This document shows, piece after piece, positions 33,214 to 39,627 of a stretch of 64,000 nucleotides of DNA; the first letter of the stretch is position 1, and each line of letters begins with the position of its first letter. The position numbers and the translations under genes were made by a program. The DNA is from Microtetraspora malaysiensis (GTDB taxonomy: Bacteria > Actinomycetota > Actinomycetes > Streptosporangiales > Streptosporangiaceae): the NCBI RefSeq assembly GCF_001528665.1, contig NZ_BBYJ01000018.1, forward strand, positions 62,001 through 126,000, written 5' to 3'. The notes under the pieces are model-generated. The model saw nothing but the letters and a program-made list of their open reading frames with translations, made no database searches and was not told the origin of the DNA.

Positions 33214-33921
33214 TTATTGGCGGGATGAGCCGCGTGCGCCAGGGGGTGCGTAGAGGAGATCGATCAGACGGTGGGCGTAGGCGCGGAACTCGCGCCTCTC
33301 GCGGGCGACGGCGACCGCCCCGGCTCCCGCGGCGGTCAGCGCCGCCACGTGGCCGTGCGCCGCCCACACGAGGCTCCGCACGGTGACGTGAGGGGTCGGC
33401 TCGCCGATGAGGCCGCGCGCGGCCGCGTCCAGCAGGGCCTGCTCGATCTCGTGGTAGATCGGCAGCGCGTACGCCTCGTCCAGTGGAGAGTGCCGGGTGG
33501 GGTCCAGCCAGCGGCGCAGCCACAGGAACGTGGTGTGCGGGTGCTCGTCCAGGAAGTCGACGAACGTGTCCACGAGGCGGTGCATGGCCCCCACCAGGTC
33601 GGAGTGCGACGCCGTGCGCGCCGCCTCCGCGACGGCGCGGACCGAGGGTTCGAGGGTCGCGCGCTCCAGCGCGAAGACCCGGGCGAAGCAGGCCTCGCAC
33701 AGCTCCGCCTTGGACGGGAAGTGGTGGTGGACGCTGGAGACGTCGATCCCGACCTGCCCGGCGATGTCGCGCATGGAGACGCCGTCGAACCCGCGTACGG
33801 CGAAGAGCTCGGTCGCCTTCAGGAGGATGCGCTCGGGTGTGGCGGGTGCGGAAAGGTCACGTGGCGGCCGCCCGCGCCGGCGCGCGCGGGGCGCTCCGGC
33901 GTCTTCCTCGCTCGTCTTCAT
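33214..33921 (-). CDS. TetR-family regulator
   Basis: 235 residues with an N-terminal TetR domain: ATPERILLKATELFAVRGFDGVSMRDIAGQVGIDVSSVHHHFPSK... The helical ligand domain is large, with WLRRWLDPTRHSPLDEAY. The N-terminal tail is basic (RARRRGRPPRD). It likely regulates the co-directional monooxygenase-SDR gene in response to a ketone or hydrophobic compound (inference). ATG 33921; the 135 bp upstream are shared with the divergent XRE gene. Confidence 0.9.
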   Translation of the reverse strand: MKTSEEDAGAPRARRRGRPPRDLSAPATPERILLKATELFAVRGFDGVSMRDIAGQVGIDVSSVHHHFPSKAELCEACFARVFALERATLEPSVRAVAEAARTASHSDLVGAMHRLVDTFVDFLDEHPHTTFLWLRRWLDPTRHSPLDEAYALPIYHEIEQALLDAAARGLIGEPTPHVTVRSLVWAAHGHVAALTAAGAGAVAVARERREFRAYAHRLIDLLYAPPGARGSSRQ

Positions 33922-34018
33922 GCCTCAAGTCTGGTCGCGTCCCCGCCGGGCGCGCAATCAATCGCCCGTTGGATTACCGGTCGCGCGTGCCAAGATACTC
34001 TTCCGCAGGTCGGCAACT

Positions 34019-34049
34019 ATTGCGATTTTCGCAATCGAGAGCATAGGCT
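34019..34049 (+). promoter_or_regulatory. Promoter and operator of the XRE/ImmA gene
   Basis: ATTGCGA-TTT-TCGCAAT (34019-34035) is a perfect 7-bp dyad; TAGGCT (34044-34049) fits a -10 box ending 7 nt before the GTG start, with no Shine-Dalgarno. The dyad covers the -35/spacer area, so the XRE protein probably represses itself here. Confidence 0.65.
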
Positions 34050-34056
34050 GCAGGTC

Positions 34057-35175
34057 GTGGCAGGGGAGAAGACAGCAGCGCGAGTACGGCAACTGATCGC
34101 GGAAAGCGGTCTCACACAAGCCGAGTTCGCCGGAAGGGCCGGTTTCGACGCCTCCAAGATGTCGAAGTCGCTCTCGGGTGTCCGGCGATTCACGTCACTC
34201 GACCTCGCCCGGATCGCGGACCTCTGCGGAGTGACCGTCGACTGGCTCCTCGGTGCGGATCCCATCTCGCCGTCCCTGGCCGCACGAACGGCCGCATCCC
34301 CGTTGACCTCGGCTGACACCGCCGTCGGCGAAGCCGAACGCCTCGCGCAGATGCGGGCCGACCTCGCGTTCCTCGGATTCCGGCAGGACGTGCCGAGGTT
34401 CGAGCTCGGTGGCGGGTCCTTCGTGGACCAAGGGACGCATCTCGCCGTCACCGCCGCCGAGCATGCTCTCAGTAGGGACGTAACGCTCTGGAAGTGCCGA
34501 GACCTCGCGGCAGCCGTTGAGACAGCGTTCGGAGTGGACGTCCGAGTGCACAAGCAGCCGGACGGATTCGACGGGCTCTCCTGGTCCGACGACGACTCCG
34601 CGCTGATCGTGGTGGGAACCTCCGAGGTTCCCGCCCGCCAGAGATTCACGATCGCGCACGAGTTGGGTCATCTCCTCGCGCGCGACGACCAGAAGCTCAA
34701 CGTGGACGTGAACATCAACGACGCCGAGCACAAGAGGAAGCCGTCGGAGAAGCGTGCGAACGCGTTCGCCGCGGAACTTCTTCTCCCCGCACAGATGCTC
34801 CGGGAAGAAGCCGGCCGTACAAGGTGGAGCCGCCATGATTTCGCCGCGCTGACCTGTCGGTTGTGGGTCTCACCAAGCACGCTCGCATGGCGATTGTTCA
34901 ATCTCGAACTCATAGACCGCGACCGCTGCGATTCCTTCCGCGGGATGACGGCAGGGGAGGCGGCGTCTCTCGCGGGGGAGTGGGAGTCCTTCGGCGAGTG
35001 GATCCAGAACGCGTCCCACACGCGGATCCCCGCTCCGCTGGTCCGCGACACCTTCCAGGCGTACGTCGAGAATAAGTCCACACTCCGTCCGTTCGCGAAC
35101 CTGCTCGACGTCGACACGGCCACGCTCCGACAGGCGATCAGCGGCACGAGAGAGGACTCTCCCCTCGCGTCATGA
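34057..35175 (+). CDS. XRE regulator fused to ImmA/IrrE metallopeptidase
   Basis: 372 residues. Residues 5-65 form an XRE helix-turn-helix (VRQLIAESGLTQAEFAGRAGFDASKMSKSLSGVRRF). From about 150 the ImmA/IrrE domain has the zinc motif HELGH in FTIAHELGHLLARDD and the downstream EKRANAFAAELLLP. Such proteins cleave repressors or act as antitoxin-like regulators of mobile elements or stress. GTG 34057 is preceded by TAGGCT at 7 nt, a leaderless arrangement. ATGA overlap with the next frame indicates an operon with a partner gene, now truncated. Confidence 0.9.
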   Translation: MAGEKTAARVRQLIAESGLTQAEFAGRAGFDASKMSKSLSGVRRFTSLDLARIADLCGVTVDWLLGADPISPSLAARTAASPLTSADTAVGEAERLAQMRADLAFLGFRQDVPRFELGGGSFVDQGTHLAVTAAEHALSRDVTLWKCRDLAAAVETAFGVDVRVHKQPDGFDGLSWSDDDSALIVVGTSEVPARQRFTIAHELGHLLARDDQKLNVDVNINDAEHKRKPSEKRANAFAAELLLPAQMLREEAGRTRWSRHDFAALTCRLWVSPSTLAWRLFNLELIDRDRCDSFRGMTAGEAASLAGEWESFGEWIQNASHTRIPAPLVRDTFQAYVENKSTLRPFANLLDVDTATLRQAISGTREDSPLAS

Positions 35176-35453
35176 CCTGGTACTGGTTTCCGGACAACAC
35201 AGTGCTCTGCAACTTCGCCGTCGTCAGGAAGTTGCCGCTCCTGCGACAGCTCTTGCGCGAGCGTGGTTGGTCGTTGGACCGACCGTGCGACGAGTGCGCG
35301 AAAGGGCCGTCGACGCGGCGTCCATCCTCAGGACTGGGCGGGCTTCTTTGTTGCGTCTGGGGGATTGAGCAATCTACGTCCCCGTTAGTCCCGTTGTATA
35401 AATCTGAGCGGTCTAGGGCGAATCGTTGTACTCTCTGGCTTGTAGCCCGTTAG
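35172..35453 (+). pseudogene. Truncated partner gene (PIN-like N-terminus)
   Basis: ATG 35172 overlaps the XRE/ImmA stop. The first 32 residues (MTWYWFPDNTVLCNFAVVRK, then LPLLRQLLRERG) look like the start of the PIN-type proteins that commonly follow such XRE/ImmA genes: an acidic D after FP, then a hydrophobic helix. After about 35270 the similarity stops and the frame continues as unconvincing sequence into the Y-RNA region. I read it as a gene cut by a rearrangement at the border of the Ro60 locus. Confidence 0.6.
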
Positions 35454-35547
35454 GTCAGGAACGGGGGCGGATCGAATGGCGTCGGTTATCTTGGGAAGAA
35501 CACTTCCGGTGCTGCTTCGCACACCCGCGTCTATTCCTGGCCTAGCG
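35448..35547 (+). ncRNA. Compact Y RNA without tRNA-like domain (Y RNA 1)
   Basis: About 100 nt. A 14-bp outer helix (35448-35461 with 35534-35547, including two G-U pairs) brackets the Ro60-binding type motif GCGGATCGAAT (35467-35477) and GTCGGTTATC (35481-35490). The inner part holds two short hairpins, GGAAG-AACA-CTTCC (35494-35507) and GTGC-TGCTTC-GCAC (35509-35522), where the other three Y RNAs carry a tRNA mimic. First of the four tandem Y RNAs. Confidence 0.75.
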
Positions 35548-35560
35548 AGCCGCTCAGGTC

Positions 35561-35703
35561 GATGCCGGTACGGGTCGAAGTTTGTCGGTTACCACTTCTA
35601 ATGGGGCGGTCGCTGGTTCGAGTCCAGCCAGAGACTCCGGTCTCTGTAGCTCAGTTGGCAGAGCACCACACACCGGCGGGCACCCCACATCCGTACCAGC
35701 ATC
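35561..35703 (+). ncRNA. Y RNA with permuted tRNA mimic (YrlA-like, Y RNA 2)
   Basis: About 143 nt. Outer helix 35561-35573 with 35691-35703 (12 of 13 pairs). Ro-binding motif GGGTCGAAG and CGGTTACC (35586-35593). T arm GCTGG-TTCGAGT-CCAGC (35612-35628), acceptor-like stem CAGAGAC/GTCTCTG (35629-35635, 35640-35646) closed by TCCG, then TA and D arm GCTC-AGTTGGCA-GAGC (35649-35664). The bases GTCTCTGTAGCTCAGTTGG would look like a normal tRNA 5' end but lie after the T arm. Known YrlA RNAs have this layout, with the RNA ends where the anticodon stem would be. Confidence 0.88.
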
Positions 35704-35723
35704 ACGCCTGATCGTTCGTCGGT

Positions 35724-35876
35724 CTTGTCGGCGGTGCGGGTCGAATCTGGCCGGTTATCGCCTTCCAAGCGGGTGACGCAGGTTCGAATCCTGCCGGGCC
35801 TTTCGCAGGCCCGTCGTCCAGCGGCCCAGGACACCTAAACGCCGGTCGGAGCTCCCATATCCGTGCCGCCGACAGG
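35724..35876 (+). ncRNA. Y RNA with tRNA-Glu-like permuted mimic (Y RNA 3)
   Basis: About 153 nt. Outer helix of up to 16 bp: 35724-35739 with 35861-35876. Motif GCGGGTCGAATC and CCGGTTATCG (35751-35760). T arm GCAGG-TTCGAAT-CCTGC (35778-35794); 7-bp acceptor-like stem CGGGCCT/AGGCCCG (35795-35801, 35807-35813) closed by TTCGC; D arm GTCC-AGCGGCCCA-GGAC (35816-35832). GGCCCGTCGTCCAGCGGCC matches the 5' end of actinobacterial tRNA-Glu closely, so the mimic seems derived from it. 3' strand motif CATATCCG is shared with its neighbours. Confidence 0.88.
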
Positions 35877-35879
35877 GCT

Positions 35880-36037
35880 GACGAGCAGGGGAGAGCGGGT
35901 CGAAGCACGTCGGTTATCGGGAACAGAGGGTCGCAGGTTCGAATCCTGCCCTCCTGAACTATCAGGAGGTGGCGCAGCCCGGATAGCGCATCTGTTTAAA
36001 CACCGGCAGGCATCTCCACATCCGCTCTCCCTTCGTC
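35880..36037 (+). ncRNA. Y RNA with tRNA-Pro-like permuted mimic (Y RNA 4)
   Basis: About 158 nt. Outer helix: GACGAG (35880-35885) with TTCGTC (36032-36037) and GGGAGAGCGG (35889-35898) with CCGCTCTCCC (36022-36031). Motif GGGTCGAAG and CGGTTATC (35911-35918). An anticodon-stem-like pair ACAGA (35923-35927)/TCTGT (35991-35995) is perfect. T arm GCAGG-TTCGAAT-CCTGC (35933-35949), acceptor-like CCTCCTG/CAGGAGG (35950-35956, 35963-35969) closed by AACTAT, D arm GCGC...GCGC (35972-35989). The D arm resembles tRNA-Pro. Only 3 bp separate it from Y RNA 3. Confidence 0.9.
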
Positions 36038-36042
36038 GTATT

Positions 36043-36068
36043 CACATCCGCTTCGGCGGGTCGAACGT
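36043..36068 (+). promoter_or_regulatory. Y-RNA-stem-like hairpin in the Ro60 leader
   Basis: CACATCCGC-TTCG-GCGGGTCGAAC places the 3' strand motif (CACATCCG) before the 5' strand motif (GCGGGTCGAA) of the Y RNAs, joined by a TTCG tetraloop (CCGC/GCGG paired at 36048-36059). This is the outer Ro60-binding stem in inverted order. The GGAGG ribosome site of Ro60 is 36071-36075, so Ro60 binding here could block its own translation. Confidence 0.6.
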
Positions 36069-36082
36069 CTGGAGGCACCCCC

Positions 36083-37741
36083 ATGCCCCGTGACCCTCTC
36101 GCGTCCATCTCCACGATCGCGACGCCCCAGTCCCAGCCGATCCCCGGCCGCACCGACCAGGTGAAGAACGCCGCCGGCGGCTACGTCTTCGCCAAGGACC
36201 TGTGGACCCGCGTGGAGGACTTCCTGATCCTCGGCACCACGGGTGGCACGTACTACGTCGGCGAGGACGAGCTGACGGTGGAGAACGCCGGCGTCCTCTT
36301 CCAGGCGATCAGCGAGGACGGCCCCCGTGTCGTCGCGCTGCTGACGGACATCTCGACGGCCCGTCCGCCCCGCGCGCCGAAGAACCGGCCCGCGCTGTTC
36401 GCTCTCGCCGCGGCTTACGCGAAGGGCGGTGCTGACACCCGGCAGGCGGCCAAGCTCGCACTGCCCAAGGTCGCGCGCACGACCGACCATCTGGCGACGT
36501 TCTTCGGCTACTACAAGAACCTCGGCGGCAAGGCGACCGGCCGCGGCACCGCACCCGTCGTGGGCCGGTCGCTGCGGACGGCTCTCGGCTCGTGGTTCCT
36601 CACGGACTCGCCCGACAGTGTGGCGTTCCGCGTGTGCAAGGCGGCCCAGCGCAAGACGCCGGCCGGCGAGGCGTTCTCGCTGCGGGACGTGCTGCGGATC
36701 GCTCACCCGAAGGCGGATTGCGAGCAGCGGCGGACCCTGTTCGGCTGGATCGCCGGGAACGTCTCCGACGACGAGGCGCGTGATGAACTGGAGTCCGTGG
36801 ACCGCTTCCTCACTGCCAAGGCCGTGACCACGCCCGAGGACGCGGTACGGGTCATCAGTGAGGCGAGCGTGCCGTGGGAGTTCCTCCCCGATGCCATGCT
36901 TCGTGAGCCCGCCGTCTGGGATGCGCTGGTGGACACGGTCGGCATGACCGCGCTCATCCGGAACCTGGCCCGGATGACCCGAATCGGCACGCTCAAGCCG
37001 ATGGGTGACGCAACCCGGCGGGCGGCAGCGCGCCTCGTCAACGGGGAGGCGCTGGCGAAGGCGCGGATCCACCCGATGGACGCCTGGCTCGCCCTGCGCG
37101 TCTACGGCTCCGGCCGATCGCAGCCTAATCCGCGCGCCGACATCCAGACATGGCAGCCGGTGCCGGCGATCCTCGACGCGCTCGAGGAGGCGTATGAGCT
37201 GTCCTTCGGCCATGTTGAGCCGTCTGGGAAGCGGATCCTCGTCGCCGTCGACTCCTCCGGCTCGATGGGAACACACGCGTACTCCGGGGGATCCCCGCTG
37301 GGCACGGCGTACGAGGTCGGCTGCGCGATGGCGGTCATGCTCGCCCGGATCGAGAAGGGCAACGTTCACGTCATCGACGTCGACACAGCGGTCCACGCGT
37401 CGAAGGTGACGCCACACACGAACCTGCGGGAGATCGCCTCTTGGCGGCCTTCAGGCGGCGGCACGGATCTGTCTCTGCCGTTTCGGTGGGCGACTCAGGA
37501 GCGCCTCGAAGTGGACGGCGTCGTAGTGTTCACCGACAACGAGACGTGGGCGGGGTGGCAGCACCCGACGCAGGCGCTCACGGCGTACCGCTCTGCTGTC
37601 AGCCGGCACTCTCGGGTGGTTGTCGCGTCGATGACGGCGGCCGGGTACTCGATCGGGGATCCCAAGGACGAAGGGGTGCTCAACGTCGCCGGGTTGGACG
37701 CGTCTCTCCCGTTGATCGTGAACGGCTTCGTCCGCGGCTAG
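36083..37741 (+). CDS. rsr: Ro60/Rsr TROVE-domain RNA-binding protein
   Basis: 552 residues. Residues about 20-370 form the TROVE ring of helical repeats; near residue 389 a von Willebrand A-like domain begins with the metal site DSSGSMG (DxSxS) and continues with GGGTDLSLP. Ro60 proteins bind misfolded or Y RNAs in and around the ring and in bacteria work with nucleases such as PNPase or with RNA repair. GGAGG is 7 nt before ATG 36083. Four Y RNAs lie directly upstream, probably on the same transcript. No RtcB or archease gene is in the window. Confidence 0.95.
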   Translation: MPRDPLASISTIATPQSQPIPGRTDQVKNAAGGYVFAKDLWTRVEDFLILGTTGGTYYVGEDELTVENAGVLFQAISEDGPRVVALLTDISTARPPRAPKNRPALFALAAAYAKGGADTRQAAKLALPKVARTTDHLATFFGYYKNLGGKATGRGTAPVVGRSLRTALGSWFLTDSPDSVAFRVCKAAQRKTPAGEAFSLRDVLRIAHPKADCEQRRTLFGWIAGNVSDDEARDELESVDRFLTAKAVTTPEDAVRVISEASVPWEFLPDAMLREPAVWDALVDTVGMTALIRNLARMTRIGTLKPMGDATRRAAARLVNGEALAKARIHPMDAWLALRVYGSGRSQPNPRADIQTWQPVPAILDALEEAYELSFGHVEPSGKRILVAVDSSGSMGTHAYSGGSPLGTAYEVGCAMAVMLARIEKGNVHVIDVDTAVHASKVTPHTNLREIASWRPSGGGTDLSLPFRWATQERLEVDGVVVFTDNETWAGWQHPTQALTAYRSAVSRHSRVVVASMTAAGYSIGDPKDEGVLNVAGLDASLPLIVNGFVRG

Positions 37742-37753
37742 CTTCAGCTGGAA

Positions 37754-37785
37754 GGCCCGCACGTCCCCAGAGGGGCGTGTGGGCC
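37754..37785 (+). terminator. Hairpin after Ro60
   Basis: GGCCCGCACG (37754-37763) pairs with CGTGTGGGCC (37776-37785, one G-U), extended inside by CCCC/GGGG around AGA with one bulged T: a 14-bp stem 12 bp after the Ro60 stop. No U tract; probable terminator of the Y RNA-Ro60 unit. Confidence 0.6.
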
Positions 37786-37845
37786 GGCTCGATCACGTTG
37801 CCTGCGATGCTCGCTGTGGCGTAACCGGCCGATACGTTTGCCCGC

Positions 37846-38508
37846 ATGGGATTGGCGATATCGGTGGGAATCATCGCGGGGCTCGTCGGCCTCGACGATG
37901 AGGGCGTGGTGAACTTCCAGTCGCGGCTGGGCGGGTTGAGCGCGGCGCTGGCCGGCGAGGGCATCGTGTGGCGTGAGCCCGACGGTCCCCCCGGGGTGGA
38001 GATGCGCCCGCACATCGGCGGCTTCCCCTATTCCTGCCTGCACTACCTGCGGCGGGTGTTCGCGCTGGTCGACAACGACCAGCCGGTCACCCCGGCGCGC
38101 GGTGCGGACGACATCGACCGGGACCAGCGATGGGTCGAGTCGAGTTCCGTGCTGTTCGATTCGCATCTGCTGTGCCATTCCGACTGCGCGGGCTACTACG
38201 TGCCGGTCGATTTCGAGGATGTGGTGTTCCTGCCTGAGTCCTCGGGCGTCGACGGCGGCGGGATGGTCGGGTCGAGCGTGCGGCTGCTGCGCGAGCTGTG
38301 CCGATGCGTTCCAGCGCTCGGCATCCGCCTCGACCCGTCCGCCTCAGCGGCGGGAGCGGACACCGGCGGTGTGCTGCCGGACGCGGAGGCGGCCCGCGTG
38401 TTCGCCCTGCCGCCCGAGGACTTCGCCACCGAGACGATGGTGTGGTTGACGCTGTTCGAGGCGTGCAGAGTCAGCGTCCTCAGCGGCCACGCCGTCGTCT
38501 TCCACTGA
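37846..38508 (+). CDS. Hypothetical protein downstream of Ro60
   Basis: 220 residues, not recognised. It is acidic, with a central DSHLLCHSDCAGYYVPVDFEDVVF region and LLRELCRC, and no signal peptide or membrane segment apart from a mildly hydrophobic start (MGLAISVGIIAGLVGLDD). The sequence style (immunity-protein or SUKH-like small acidic protein) is only an impression. TACGTT lies 7 nt before ATG 37846 with no Shine-Dalgarno, suggesting its own leaderless promoter rather than readthrough from Ro60. Confidence 0.6.
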   Translation: MGLAISVGIIAGLVGLDDEGVVNFQSRLGGLSAALAGEGIVWREPDGPPGVEMRPHIGGFPYSCLHYLRRVFALVDNDQPVTPARGADDIDRDQRWVESSSVLFDSHLLCHSDCAGYYVPVDFEDVVFLPESSGVDGGGMVGSSVRLLRELCRCVPALGIRLDPSASAAGADTGGVLPDAEAARVFALPPEDFATETMVWLTLFEACRVSVLSGHAVVFH

Positions 38509-38527
38509 GCCTGTGGGAGCAGTGGAA

Positions 38528-39325
38528 TCAGGGGACGATGTAGTCCACGTAGCCGCCGTCGACGCGCAGCGCGCCACCGGTGGTCGCCGAGGCGTGGTCC
38601 GAGCTGAGGTAGACCACCATGGCGGCGATCTCGTCCGGTTCGATCAGGCGCTGGATCAGCGATCCCGGCCGGTGCCGCTTCATGAACTCGGTCTGGGCCC
38701 GATCCCAGGGCAGCTCGTCACCGACGAGGGCGCGGACGAAGTCCTCCACGCCTCCGGTGTGCGTCGGCCCGGCGATCACCGCGTTGACCGTCACGCCGGT
38801 ACCGGCCATCGCCTTGGCGAAGCCCCGCGAAACACCGAGCAGCGCCGTCTTCGTCACGCCGTAGTGGACCATCTCCTCGGGGATCACCAGGGCGGAGTCG
38901 CTGGCCATGAACAGTGCCCGGCCCCAGCCGCGGTCGCGCATTCCCGGCAGGTAGTGGCGCGTCAGCCGGATGGCCGACATGACGTTCACGTCCCAGAACC
39001 TCTGCCAGGTGGCGTCGTCGACCTCCAGCACCGGCCGTGGAGCGAAGATGCCGAGGTTGTTGACGAGGATGTCCACCGACGGCAGCCGGTCGACGACCAT
39101 GGCGGCGCCCTCCGGTGTGGACACGTCGGCCGCCACACCGTCGAGCCGCGTGCCCGGCGCCTGCTCCGCGCGTAGTTCCGCGACCACCGCCTCGACGCGT
39201 TCGGCGTCGCGACCGTTGATCACGGTGTGTGCGCCCGCGGCGGCCAGCCGCGCGGCGATCACGCGACCGATCCCCTGGGTCGAGCCGCTGACGAAGGCCG
39301 TCCTGCCGGTGAGGTCGATCAGCAT
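38528..39325 (-). CDS. Short-chain dehydrogenase/reductase
   Basis: 265 residues. VSGSTQGIGRVIAARL (cofactor site, TGxxxGIG variant with Ser), NNLGIF, catalytic YGVTK with SDSALVIPEEMVHYG, and the C-terminal GGALRVDGGYVDYIV typical of classical SDRs. Substrate unknown. ATG 39325 has GAGG close upstream; the frame extends 81 codons without similarity. Single-gene unit convergent with the hypothetical gene, 19 bp apart. Confidence 0.88.
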   Translation of the reverse strand: MLIDLTGRTAFVSGSTQGIGRVIAARLAAAGAHTVINGRDAERVEAVVAELRAEQAPGTRLDGVAADVSTPEGAAMVVDRLPSVDILVNNLGIFAPRPVLEVDDATWQRFWDVNVMSAIRLTRHYLPGMRDRGWGRALFMASDSALVIPEEMVHYGVTKTALLGVSRGFAKAMAGTGVTVNAVIAGPTHTGGVEDFVRALVGDELPWDRAQTEFMKRHRPGSLIQRLIEPDEIAAMVVYLSSDHASATTGGALRVDGGYVDYIVP

Positions 39326-39627
39326 GACCTCACCCCTACCCGGCACTGGAACGACGGCTCGCCGGGGCGGGGGACGAGGCCCGATCCATGGCGAAAGTTT
39401 CCCGCCCGTTTCCGGTGGCCGGCGCTGGGACGCCCCGGTGACGGTGGCGGGCGACGCGGCCTGCGCCGCCGCGTGGCCGGCCGCCCGGGACCTGGTGCCC
39501 GACCCCGACGCCCTGCACGCCCGGATCATGCGGCCCTGATCGCCGATCGCCCGACCGTGAATTGTCACCGCTGTCCTCTAGCCTCCCGATCAATCGATCA
39601 GGCCGGTCTTATCTGGAGAAGGCGGAC
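39326..39627. other. Intergenic region, possible gene remnant
   Basis: No intact gene. A plus-strand frame near 39425-39539 (PVTVAGDAACAAAWPAARD, then LVPDPDALHARIMRP and a stop) has coding-like composition and could be the tail of a lost gene, but I cannot name it. The WGR gene start at 39628 has GGAGAAGG upstream; a TTGTCA at 39562 may belong to its promoter though the spacing to TAGCCT is too short. Confidence 0.35.

Noticed and set aside
35281-35447. A promoter with TATAAA at 35397-35402 for the Y-RNA array
   Set aside because: The TATAAA is attractive but the nearest TTGAGC is 26 bp upstream, and the predicted first Y RNA begins 45 bp later; I could not place a start confidently.
35612-35670. 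Ordinary tRNA genes in the 35.6-36.0 kb region
   Set aside because: Good T arms and tRNA 5'-end-like segments are present, but the T arm precedes the acceptor 5' strand and D arm, with a short loop closing the acceptor stem. No collinear cloverleaf with an anticodon arm can be drawn.
39425-39539. A real gene before the WGR gene
   Set aside because: Only a coding-like tail without a start or family match; kept as a possible remnant in the intergenic entry.
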